33,000 bases of DNA from the NCBI GenBank assembly GCA_036745875.1, contig DAIOFH010000034.1, positions 1-33,000 on the forward strand. Direction: 5' to 3'. Numbering within the stretch: position 1 is the stretch's first letter; the number at the start of each line of letters is the position of its first letter. The notes beneath the pieces were generated by a model, which saw only the letters and a program-made list of their open reading frames with translations, was not told the DNA's origin and did not search any database. Below, one piece after another: positions 24,841 through 32,144 of this stretch. Source of the stretch: DAIOFH01 sp036745875 (lineage in GTDB: Bacteria; Planctomycetota; SZUA-567). Made by a program: the position numbers and the translations under genes.

Positions 24841-26259
24841 CTACGCGTCGATGGCGAGGGAACCCTTGTCGGACAACGGTTTCACCTCTGGGTTGTTGTA
24901 TTGTTGCTGATTGAAAAGCCCCATGTGTTTGTCCACGATAAGGGAGTTCACCATCGAGCCCGAGACATTCAGCATGGTTCGCGGCATGTCGATCAAGGGG
25001 TCTATGGCTAAAATCGGGCTTATCAGGTGGAAAAGGGAACCCATGCCCGTTCCGGACAGCGCCACGGAAGCGGCCATGGTGGCGGTGCCGGGTATTCCGG
25101 CAATGCCGAGGGACCCGATGGCGATGACGATCACGGTCATGACCAGGAATCCCGCGTCCATATGCATGCCGCTCAGGTTGGCGACGAAGACGACGAGGAG
25201 GGCCGGGAACACGCCGGCGCAGCCTTGCATGCCGGCGGTGGAGCCGAAGCTGGCGACAAAGTTTGCGGTGGCTTCGCTGGCGCCCATCCGCTGGGTAAGG
25301 GTGGAAATGGTCATTGGCAGGACCCCGACGCTGGAACGGGAGACAAAGGCCATGATGAGCGTTTCCAGACCTTTTCGTATATAGGTGATCGGGTTGATGC
25401 CGAACAGGAACAGCGCCAGCATTTGGATCGCAAACATCACTGCGACGCCGAGGTAGAGGACGACGATAAAGATGAGAACCTCAAGGATGCTCATCAGCCC
25501 GCGCTGGGCGATTGTGTTGGCGAGCATGGCCACGACCGCGTAGGGCATGAGCCTGATGACGTACATGGCGACGGATACGATGATTTTGTGAAGTGCGTTC
25601 ACGAGATCGTAGAACGGCTTGACGACGTCCATGTATTTCTGACCCATGCGCATGGCGGCCGCGCCGAAAAAGGCGGAAAAAATGACGAGGGCTATGACGT
25701 TGGTGTCGACCATGGCCTGGGCCGGGTTGTCAGGCAGAAGGGCGAGGAAAGTATCGGCGACGGGTTTGACATCCTTGATCTGGGAAGCGCCTTCGGCCGA
25801 GGTGAACCCTGAGCCTACCTTGAAGATAAGTCCTAGGGTAAGCCCGACAATGGCGGCGATCGTGACCATGATCATGGTCACGGCAATCGTATTTCTGGCC
25901 AGGCTCGCCAGGTTGACGCCTTTCATATTGATGATGACATGGACGATTGAGACCATGACCAGCGGGATCACCAGCATGCGGATAAGGGAAAGAAAACCGT
26001 TGCCGATCAAGCCGTACCATTTGGTCGTTTCCTTGATGAAATCGACGTCCATGGGTTGGGCGGGGAAGCCGGCTGCGAACTGCACGGCGAGGCCGAGCAA
26101 GAGCCCCAGGCCCATGGCGACCAGGACCCGGCTGGAAAAACTGACTTTTCTTCCCTTGAGCCAGAAGATAACGACAAAAAATATGGCCAATACCGCGAGG
26201 AACGCAACCGTTTTAAGGTTGCTGATCATCAGGAAATCTGTAAAGAAAAATGAACTCAT
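24841..26259 (-). CDS. tcyP: Sodium-dependent L-cystine symporter, TcyP-like (DAACS family)
   Basis: This encodes a 472-residue inner-membrane dicarboxylate/amino acid:cation symporter with about eight membrane segments and two re-entrant loops. The block SRSSVGVLPMTISTLTQRMG, followed by FVASFGSTAGMQGCAGVFPA and DPLIDMPRTMLNVSGSM, is closest to the TcyP/YdjN cystine importers rather than to GltP or DctA. The N-terminal RMLVIPLVMVSIVHVI is also typical. GGGAGGAG stands before the ATG. The disulfide reductase gene follows after 32 bases, so imported cystine or mixed disulfides may be reduced by its product. The substrate assignment rests on family resemblance. Confidence 0.85.
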   Translation of the reverse strand: MSSFFFTDFLMISNLKTVAFLAVLAIFFVVIFWLKGRKVSFSSRVLVAMGLGLLLGLAVQFAAGFPAQPMDVDFIKETTKWYGLIGNGFLSLIRMLVIPLVMVSIVHVIINMKGVNLASLARNTIAVTMIMVTIAAIVGLTLGLIFKVGSGFTSAEGASQIKDVKPVADTFLALLPDNPAQAMVDTNVIALVIFSAFFGAAAMRMGQKYMDVVKPFYDLVNALHKIIVSVAMYVIRLMPYAVVAMLANTIAQRGLMSILEVLIFIVVLYLGVAVMFAIQMLALFLFGINPITYIRKGLETLIMAFVSRSSVGVLPMTISTLTQRMGASEATANFVASFGSTAGMQGCAGVFPALLVVFVANLSGMHMDAGFLVMTVIVIAIGSLGIAGIPGTATMAASVALSGTGMGSLFHLISPILAIDPLIDMPRTMLNVSGSMVNSLIVDKHMGLFNQQQYNNPEVKPLSDKGSLAIDA

Positions 26260-26570
26260 GGCTGTATTCTCCTCCCGAGACGTTGCTTTTAACGTTTATC
26301 ATCTTTAGTAAGCTGTCACCGGCTGGATAAGTACATGCTGGGGCATTTGCGGAAATTTCTCTTAATACAATATATCCGCGACGTCAAAAACAGTACTCTT
26401 GGCCAAAACCGCATAGTTATGCAATCTCCGCAACGCGCCAGTATCATCCAGGCGGCAAGATAACGCTTTTCCCTTGACTTTTGCCGCCGCAAAGAAATAA
26501 GTTGTATTCTGTGGAAGTATGGCCAAACGGAAGGGTGCGGTATCCCTCCGGGCGGCAAAGGAATGGATTA
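26260..26570. other. Divergent intergenic region
   Basis: This stretch separates the minus-strand tcyP from the plus-strand gene at 26571. It must hold promoters for both directions. I could not place a convincing -35/-10 pair with standard spacing; TTGACT near 26475 has no well-spaced partner. Overlapping readings in all frames look spurious. No hairpin terminator or known riboswitch is seen. Confidence 0.4.
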
Positions 26571-27035
26571 ATGCAAAAAGTGACTGGCTCGTCCAGCCTA
26601 CAGGGATATATTTTCCGCCATCTTTTCGCACTGGCCGCAACCTCGACGCTTGCGGCTTTTCTGCTGTTTGGCGCTGTGCTGCCCCTCGCCGAGGTGGTGG
26701 CGGGCAAACATGTAGACGCGAACTCCTTCGCCGATCTGAAGCGCGAGGCGACCATCCATGCGTTGCCGGATGCCGAGGACGGGGTCGACAAACCCTTCTC
26801 AACCCACCATGACGCCAACGCAACCAGGATCCGTTACTCCTATAGTGAAATCCGCGAAGCGTTCAGGCGGCATGAAAATACGGAAGAGCATATACGCGCC
26901 TGCACGGGCGAACCGTCCGCCTGGTTTTTCGCCAATACAATAGCTGAAATACAGCGATACGGCAGCAACCATACACCCTCCCTCATCGCCACCAACCTGC
27001 GCCAATCCCGCGCTCCCCCGATTTTCGCCGTGTGA
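26571..27035 (+). CDS. Hypothetical protein with N-terminal membrane or signal segment
   Basis: This encodes 154 residues. The N-terminus has a hydrophobic segment (about 14-41: HLFALAATSTLAAFLLFGAV, then LPLAEVVAG), either a signal peptide or a membrane anchor. The rest is polar, with a helical stretch SEIREAFRRHENTEEHIRAC and no recognised domain. AAAGGAATGG lies about 7 bases before the ATG at 26571, and codon use resembles that of the neighbours. Longer readings from 26481 lack signal-peptide logic. The function is unknown. A hairpin-rich gap of 201 bases separates it from the next gene. Confidence 0.55.
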   Translation: MQKVTGSSSLQGYIFRHLFALAATSTLAAFLLFGAVLPLAEVVAGKHVDANSFADLKREATIHALPDAEDGVDKPFSTHHDANATRIRYSYSEIREAFRRHENTEEHIRACTGEPSAWFFANTIAEIQRYGSNHTPSLIATNLRQSRAPPIFAV

Positions 27036-27236
27036 ATGGCCGAATTTCCACACTTTTTCACAATGCGGCGACAACCGCATGTGCCGCCCTGTCTGGTCAC
27101 GCGTCCCTGCGCCGTGACGGACGGCATGGCGCGTCCGGAAGTTTTGCGGTTGTTTCCCGCCTCGGCCATTTCCCCCTGTTTTTCGATCAGCATATCAACG
27201 GCTGATGTTTCAACAAAAAAACAAAAGGAGCATGGC
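27036..27236. other. Intergenic gap with two small hairpins
   Basis: GCGGC/GCCGC and GTCACG/CGTGAC can each form a short hairpin between about 27062 and 27125. No T-run follows either. No gene is supported, although the frame of the next gene stays open through this stretch. Confidence 0.3.
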
Positions 27237-28004
27237 ATGACTGTGCATATCAACAACGACCCGGCATCGGGTCAGCATCCCAATGACGATTCCTTCAAGT
27301 CTATTCACGCGGACAAGGGCGCCCTCACCGAGATAAACCAGATTCGCGACCTGTGGCGCCTGCTCGCCCATTCCGTCTCGCGCCATCACAGCGCGTTTGC
27401 CGCCATCGGCAAGGCGATACGCGATCCGGACAGCTTAAGCCTTGGGCGGTTTACCCATCTTTTTGAAAAGTACGACAGCGACGAAAACCATTTTCATTAC
27501 CAGGCCGACAAGGCGCTGGAAGCGATTCTCGCCCGCGCGGAATCGCCCGAGGCCGCTTCGGAAGTGACCGCCCCCTGGCGCTGCGTTCATGAACTTGAGC
27601 TTGTCACCGCCTGCACAAGACGTTTTTGGCAGCTGGCAATCCAGGAAAAGGAAGGCACGTTCACCTTTCAGGCCGAAGCGCGGCAAGTGGTGGCGAGCCT
27701 GCTCCAACGCCTCGAGGAACTGGTGTACTGGACGCTGGAAGCGTTGCGTCTGCATTATGCCTCCATGCCCCGGCAGCAGGCCAGGGAGGCGTTTCGCATC
27801 ATAGGGAAGGATGCGGAAGTCGCTTTGAGCCTTTTCGAAAAGGCGGTCCTGGACAGTAAGCGCAAGCGTGAATCCCATAAGATCGACGATAGCAAGGAAA
27901 TACCCGCGGAAGTCGCTTTTTTCGACTTTGTGTCCCTGGCCGACACCGTGCGCGGACATTTTGTCAACCTCAGCAACCTGGCTACGCAGGGCTTTACCGC
28001 GTAG
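27237..28004 (+). CDS. Helical protein of unknown function
   Basis: This encodes 255 residues, soluble and mainly helical, with no signal peptide. Runs such as QIRDLWRLLAHSVSRHHSAF and LQRLEELVYWTLEALRLHY, plus REAFRIIGKDAEVALSLFEK, suggest helical bundles. They loosely recall PhoU-like regulators of ion transport, but I do not claim that family. ATG 27237 has AAAAGGAG about 6 bases upstream; the frame is open from 27036, but that part looks non-coding. It is followed by a MITE-like element and then by an EIIA-CBS protein and an ion transporter on the same strand, so a role in regulating that transporter is possible. The TAG stop lies at the edge of the MITE-like element. Confidence 0.7.
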   Translation: MTVHINNDPASGQHPNDDSFKSIHADKGALTEINQIRDLWRLLAHSVSRHHSAFAAIGKAIRDPDSLSLGRFTHLFEKYDSDENHFHYQADKALEAILARAESPEAASEVTAPWRCVHELELVTACTRRFWQLAIQEKEGTFTFQAEARQVVASLLQRLEELVYWTLEALRLHYASMPRQQAREAFRIIGKDAEVALSLFEKAVLDSKRKRESHKIDDSKEIPAEVAFFDFVSLADTVRGHFVNLSNLATQGFTA

Positions 28005-28104
28005 CGCTTTTTAAAAAATAGTTGGTTCCTTGTCGCGTTTTACGGCACGAATGGGACAAGTCGAAAAGCGTAGTGGAAGGGTCTACTATTTTTAAAAAGC
28101 AATA
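28002..28104. mobile_element. Second MITE-like palindromic element with TA ends
   Basis: GCTTTTTAAAAAATAGT (28006-28022) and ACTATTTTTAAAAAGC (28085-28100) are inverted copies differing by one base in length. Weaker inverted similarity continues inward, so most of the 103 bases is an imperfect palindrome. TA lies at each boundary (28002-28003 and 28103-28104). The ends, GC(A/T)TTTTAA(G/A)AA, resemble those of the element at 8368-8513. As there, one boundary falls in the TAG stop of the flanking gene. The ribosome binding site of the next gene begins right after the element. It could instead be a hairpin with regulatory function. Confidence 0.5.
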
Positions 28105-28113
28105 GGAGAGCAT

Positions 28114-29034
28114 ATGAACATCAGTGATTTTGTCCAGGCGGACTCCGTGTTTCTGAATCTGGAGGTCAACAGCAAGGACGAATTGTTGGAGCGCCTGCTT
28201 GCCGCGATGAAGGAAAGTTCCGCTTATGGCGCGCAACCTGCCGCAATCCGTGAACTGATCCAGCCGATGATCCTTCAGCGCGAGAGTTACGGCTCGACCG
28301 CCCTCGGAAACGGCATCCTGTTCCCCCACGCCCGCGTGCCGGGGTTTGCCGGCCAGCTGCTGTTATTGGCCACATGCAAAAAACCGATTGAAATGGAGAC
28401 GCCGGACGGCCAGCCGATTTCCATCGCCTTCCTTGTCGTCATGCCGGCTGAGCGGCCATCGCTCGCCTTGAAGGTCGCGTCCACCCTTGCCCGCCTGTTT
28501 TCGGACGAAGAAGCCCGCTACCGCCTGAGGTCGACCGCGACCCAGCAGCGCGTTGTGGAGTATATACAGCAGCACGACATCGAGGTCGACACCATCATCC
28601 ATGTCCGCGATGTCTACCGTCCCTATGAGTGGACCGCGTCCCCGGATACCCCGGTTCGCGAGATTGCCAGGCAAATGCTGCAGAACCGCATGCCTGGCGT
28701 GGCGGTGGTGGACGGCGACGGAAAGCTGCTCGGCGAAGTGACGATAACCCGGCTGGAGCGGTTCGGCCTGCCGAATTTCTTCCACAGCCTTAAAAGCGTG
28801 TCGTTTGTCAGGCAATTCGACCCGTTTGAGCAATATTTTCTCAAAGAGGCGCAGTCAACGGCCAAGGACGTCATGAATGAAAACGCCGCATGCCTCACGG
28901 AGGATGGCACCCTGATGGAGGCGATCCACGCGCTCGCGGTGAAAAGGCGGGCGCTGGTGCATATCTGCCGCGATGGGCGCGCCGTCGGATATGTAGACGG
29001 TATCGTCGTTCTGAACCGGGTATTGTCGCCGTGA
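28114..29034 (+). CDS. PTS EIIA-like and CBS-domain regulatory protein
   Basis: This encodes 306 residues. The N-terminal half (about 1-150) is an EIIA domain of the fructose/nitrogen type, with the phosphorylatable histidine in GNGILFPHARVPG (H72). The C-terminal half (about 175-306) holds a CBS pair: ASPDTPVREIARQMLQNRMP, then GVAVVDGDGKLLGEV, and NENAACLTEDGTLMEAIHAL. CBS pairs usually sense adenine nucleotides. No EIIB or EIIC is adjacent, so a regulatory rather than sugar-transport role is likely. AGGAGAG precedes the ATG. The next gene is an ArsB/NhaD-type transporter 67 bases downstream; a regulator-transporter pair is inferred. Confidence 0.88.
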   Translation: MNISDFVQADSVFLNLEVNSKDELLERLLAAMKESSAYGAQPAAIRELIQPMILQRESYGSTALGNGILFPHARVPGFAGQLLLLATCKKPIEMETPDGQPISIAFLVVMPAERPSLALKVASTLARLFSDEEARYRLRSTATQQRVVEYIQQHDIEVDTIIHVRDVYRPYEWTASPDTPVREIARQMLQNRMPGVAVVDGDGKLLGEVTITRLERFGLPNFFHSLKSVSFVRQFDPFEQYFLKEAQSTAKDVMNENAACLTEDGTLMEAIHALAVKRRALVHICRDGRAVGYVDGIVVLNRVLSP

Positions 29035-29101
29035 CGACCTTGGGTTAAGAGTCTCCCCGCTTTAACCGAACGCCTTGACCCTTTTTGAACTGGAAACAGC
29101 C

Positions 29102-30481
29102 ATGCTTGTTGCATTGATAGTATTTTTCGTCAGTTACACCTTCATCGCCACCGAAAAAGTGGATAAAACCCTCATCGCCATCCTTGGCGCGGCGGCGATG
29201 ATTCTTTCCGGCGCCATACCCTACGAGGAGGCGCTCACCAAGGTCGACCTGAACGTCGTCTTTCTTTTGACCGGCATGATGATTATCGTCAACATCCTCA
29301 GCAATACCGGCGTCTTCGAATGGGTCGCCATCACCATTGCCAAGGGCGCGAGAGGGAAGGGCACGGTGCTCCTGGCCCTGCTTCTCGTGGCGACGGCGGT
29401 GATTTCCGCCTTCCTCGACAATGTGACGACCCTGATCCTTATCGTACCCGCGACCATTCTTATCTGCCAACTTCTCGACCTGCCTGCCGCGCTGTTCCTG
29501 ACGCTGGAGGCGATATTCTCCAACATCGGCGGCACCGCCACTCTGATCGGCGACCCGCCGAACATCCTTATCGCTTCGAAGTCAGGCGCCAGCCCGCTCA
29601 TCGGCGAATACGGCACGCTGGGTTTCAATGCGTTCATATCACATCTCAGTCCCGTCATCATCGTGGTAATGGTGGCCGCGCTGATCGCGACCCTGGCTAT
29701 TTTTCGCAAGCGCCTCTATGTGGCCAAGGCGTCGCGGAAAAGGCTGGAAGTGGCCCAGCCCGAACTCGCCATCCTGGAGCCGGAGCGGCTGCGCCGGGCT
29801 CTCGCCGTCCTTGTGCTGGTGCTTGCCGGGTTTTTTCTTGGCCATTCCTTTCACATCGACCCCGGCCTGGTGGCGCTCGCCGGCGCGTTTTTGATGATGC
29901 TTGTCTGCAGGATGGAACCGCTGCATCTGCTGGAAAAGGTCGAATGGAACACCATCTTTTTCTTTATCGGCCTGTTCATCATGATCGGCGGCCTTGAACA
30001 CCAGGGCCTTTTTGAATGGCTGGGGAACAAGCTGGTCGACCTGACGCGCGGCAATCTCTTGGCGACGGCGCTTCTCGTGCTCTGGGTTGCCGGAGTGGCG
30101 TCGGCGATCGTCGACAACATCCCGCTGGTGATCGCCATGATTCCCCTCCTGCACAGTGTTGTGGTCGGCTTTGCCAAGACAATGGGCATCGAAGGAACAG
30201 TGGACACACTGACGCCCGAACAGATCGCCTTTGTCCGAGACAGCATCCACCAGCCCCTGTTCTGGAGTATGGCCCTCGGCGCCTGCCTCGGCGGCAACGG
30301 CAGCCTGATCGGCGCGTCTGCGAACGTAGTCGCCACGCAGTTGGCGCGCAGAAACGGCTATACCCTCACCTTCATGCAGTTCACCAAGATCGGTTTCCCC
30401 ATCATGGTACTGAGCCTGTGCATCTGCAGCGCATATATTTATCTGCGTTACTTCGCCTCCATGACGCCACTGGCATTGTGA
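29102..30481 (+). CDS. ArsB/NhaD-type ion transporter (IT superfamily)
   Basis: This encodes a 459-residue inner-membrane transporter with about 11-12 membrane segments. The repeated family signature is present: SAFLDNVTTLILIVPATI with GGTATLIGDPPNILIAS in the first half, and VASAIVDNIPLVIAMIPLL with GACLGGNGSLIGASANVV in the second. This fits the ArsB/NhaD/P-protein group; sodium-proton exchange or anion export are both possible. ATG 29102 begins just before the first membrane segment; an in-frame TTG at 29075 would add nine residues. Neither has a strong ribosome binding site. It follows the EIIA-CBS gene and ends before a clear terminator. Confidence 0.88.
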   Translation: MLVALIVFFVSYTFIATEKVDKTLIAILGAAAMILSGAIPYEEALTKVDLNVVFLLTGMMIIVNILSNTGVFEWVAITIAKGARGKGTVLLALLLVATAVISAFLDNVTTLILIVPATILICQLLDLPAALFLTLEAIFSNIGGTATLIGDPPNILIASKSGASPLIGEYGTLGFNAFISHLSPVIIVVMVAALIATLAIFRKRLYVAKASRKRLEVAQPELAILEPERLRRALAVLVLVLAGFFLGHSFHIDPGLVALAGAFLMMLVCRMEPLHLLEKVEWNTIFFFIGLFIMIGGLEHQGLFEWLGNKLVDLTRGNLLATALLVLWVAGVASAIVDNIPLVIAMIPLLHSVVVGFAKTMGIEGTVDTLTPEQIAFVRDSIHQPLFWSMALGACLGGNGSLIGASANVVATQLARRNGYTLTFMQFTKIGFPIMVLSLCICSAYIYLRYFASMTPLAL

Positions 30482-30521
30482 AACGGTAAATATCGCTGCA
30501 ATGGAATATTCGAAAAAATGG

Positions 30522-30555
30522 AAAGCCCTTTGGTCTTGCCAAAGGGCTTTTTTTT
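30522..30555 (+). terminator. Terminator after the transporter gene
   Basis: AAAGCCCTTTGG (30522-30533) and CCAAAGGGCTTT (30539-30550) form a perfect 12-bp stem with loop TCTTG, followed by eight T in a row (30548-30555). Confidence 0.95.
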
Positions 30556-30906
30556 AGGGGCGTTCTGCAAAAAAAATCTGCAAAAACAACAAAACCTTTT
30601 CCTTTTTCCGTGAATCAATTACTGGATGTTCTGGGAAATCAATACGAAAGAAAAATCTTACGAAATTTAATTGTGTACAATTATTTAATATTGCATATTA
30701 TAAAAATTCGTGTATACTGTGTAAATGCACGACACCGATCACTTGCGTTTTCTCAAATTGTAACCGCGTGCCCTACTCACCCGCTTATCTTTGCTTTTCG
30801 GAGCAACCCTGTCGCAAAATTTACGTATGCACCGGAAAAGCGCCGCATTCTGAATGCATGGACCATTTTTACCTCATTTGTATAATTTCGAAGAAAGGAA
30901 CATGCC
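30556..30906. other. AT-rich intergenic region with promoter for the MIF-like gene
   Basis: No gene is supported; the 91-residue reading from 30610 has atypical composition. TTGCAT (30691-30696), a 16-base spacer and TATACT (30713-30718) form a plausible promoter for the gene at 30907. Confidence 0.5.
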
Positions 30907-31251
30907 ATGCCGTATGTTTCGCTTCACACCGGAGCAACCCTTCCGGCTTCGCTCAAACAGAATATCGCCCGGGATCTCGGGGAGATTGTCACTGTCATCC
31001 CCGGCAAGAACGTCGGCAATCTCATGATTGCCTTCCAGGACGGCACGGACATGGTGTTCGCCGGCAGCGCTACGGATAAGTGTATCTATATGGACATCAA
31101 GCTGCATGGGGCAGCCGCACAGGAGGCGAAGACCAAGCTGGTCGAATCGACCTGCGCCATGCTTGTCAAGTATACCGGAATCACCGCGGAAAACATATAC
31201 ATCACCGTCCAGGAGTTTCCCAACTGGGGGGCGCTTGGAAAATATCTGTAG
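30907..31251 (+). CDS. MIF-like tautomerase family protein
   Basis: This encodes 114 residues, the usual length of macrophage migration inhibitory factor homologues. Proline follows the initiator Met (MPYVSLHTGA), as required for the N-terminal catalytic Pro after Met removal. The strand and helix pattern fits: NLMIAFQDGTDMVFAGS, then CIYMDIKLHG, and a C-terminal ENIYITVQEFPNWGALGKYL. Members act as trimers and tautomerise phenylpyruvate-like substrates in vitro; the physiological role is unknown. AAAGGA stands before the start; an ATG at 30902 is out of frame. It precedes the damaged alcohol dehydrogenase gene by 138 bases. Confidence 0.88.
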   Translation: MPYVSLHTGATLPASLKQNIARDLGEIVTVIPGKNVGNLMIAFQDGTDMVFAGSATDKCIYMDIKLHGAAAQEAKTKLVESTCAMLVKYTGITAENIYITVQEFPNWGALGKYL

Positions 31252-31389
31252 GCCATGCCCGTTTTTCGGGTTCTTTTTTACAATTTTTAAATTGTCGACA
31301 AATTATATGTATTGCATACAAGTGCGAATGAATAATTTACAGTGGATTGATGCATGGGTTTAAAGGCCGGAAAAGGAAGGAAACGGACC

Positions 31390-31798
31390 ATGAAGAATTT
31401 CAATTTTTCATTTCCCACCGCGATCAAGTTTGGCGTTGGCAGGAGTAAGGAAATAGGGCAGACCACCGCACAGTACGGCAAGACGGCGTTTGTCGTCATG
31501 GATCCCTTCCTCAAGGGGTCGAAGACCGCCGCCGAAGTCCTGGAGGACCTGCACGCGAACGGCGTGAAAACGATCGAGTACTACGAGGTGGTGCCAAATC
31601 CCAGGAACACCTCCATCGACGCCGGCACGGCGCTGTGCGTCGAGAAGAAATGCGACGTCGTGGTGGTCATCGGCGGCGGCAGCGCCATCGACACGGCGAA
31701 AGCCATCGCGCTGGTCGCGAAGCACGGCGGCGAATGCTGGGAATACACCGAACGCCAGAACGAAGATGTCAAGCGTCCAAGCACGCCCGGCCTGCCAG
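31390..31798 (+). pseudogene. Iron-containing alcohol dehydrogenase, N-terminal fragment
   Basis: Residues 1 to about 136 match group III iron-dependent alcohol dehydrogenases: FNFSFPTAIKFGVGRSKEIG, then KTAFVVMDPFLKGS, the NAD-binding VVVVIGGGSAIDTAKAIAL, and ENEDVKRP-like text ending in PSTPGLP. In intact members this is followed by a PTTAGTGSE segment and an iron-binding domain of about 250 residues with conserved His. All of that is missing. The frame runs on without homology to 31920. The sequence switches near 31800 to another gene in another frame. AGGAAGG stands about 9 bases before the ATG. The product lacks the metal site and cannot be an active dehydrogenase. Confidence 0.85.
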
Positions 31799-32035
31799 GG
31801 CAAGAGCTGCCCCGAGGAAGGCGAAAAACAGATGAAAACCTATCTGCTTGGAAAGGACATGGTCAAATCCTTCCAAGCGGAATTCGGGGCCACCGATTGT
31901 CCTTCCCTTCTCGGGTATGACATTTCCGACCCCACCCAATTGGAAAAAGCCGTCGCCGCGGACGCATTCCAAAAAACCTGCCGCAAATTCATCGAGCGTT
32001 CGGTGCAACTCGCCGAGGACGCAACGAAAGAATAA
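31799..32035 (+). pseudogene. C_GCAxxG_C_C-type redox protein, C-terminal fragment
   Basis: From about 31799, in frame with 31766, the sequence encodes GKSCPEEGEKQMKTYLLGKD, then FQAEFGATDCPSLLGYD and TCRKFIERSVQLAED. This matches the C-terminal half of the C_GCAxxG_C_C putative redox family, in which a Phe/Gly/Cys/Leu block is followed by a final Cys near the C-terminus. The N-terminal half with the CGA and GGG motifs is absent. The fragment begins right at the seam with the alcohol dehydrogenase piece. A start at ATG 31766 or 31832 is possible, but neither has an evident ribosome binding site. Confidence 0.6.
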
Positions 32036-32076
32036 CCTGTAGCATCCAGCTCGTTCATGCTCTAGAGAAGCCTGGT

Positions 32077-32105
32077 GGCCGCAATGCGCATTTGTCATTG
32101 CGGCC
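32077..32105 (+). terminator. Hairpin upstream of the GPH symporter gene
   Basis: GGCCGCAATG (32077-32086) and CATTGCGGCC (32096-32105) form a perfect 10-bp stem with a 9-base loop. A T-run (32116-32122) comes only about 10 bases later, so it may be a weak terminator or a leader structure. Confidence 0.45.
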
Positions 32106-32144
32106 GGGGGACGCTGTTTTTTCAACAACCAACGGAGGCAACAC

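Noticed and set aside
30610..30885. 91-residue plus-strand reading before the MIF-like gene
   Set aside because: AT-rich atypical composition, it covers the likely promoter, and there is no ribosome binding site.
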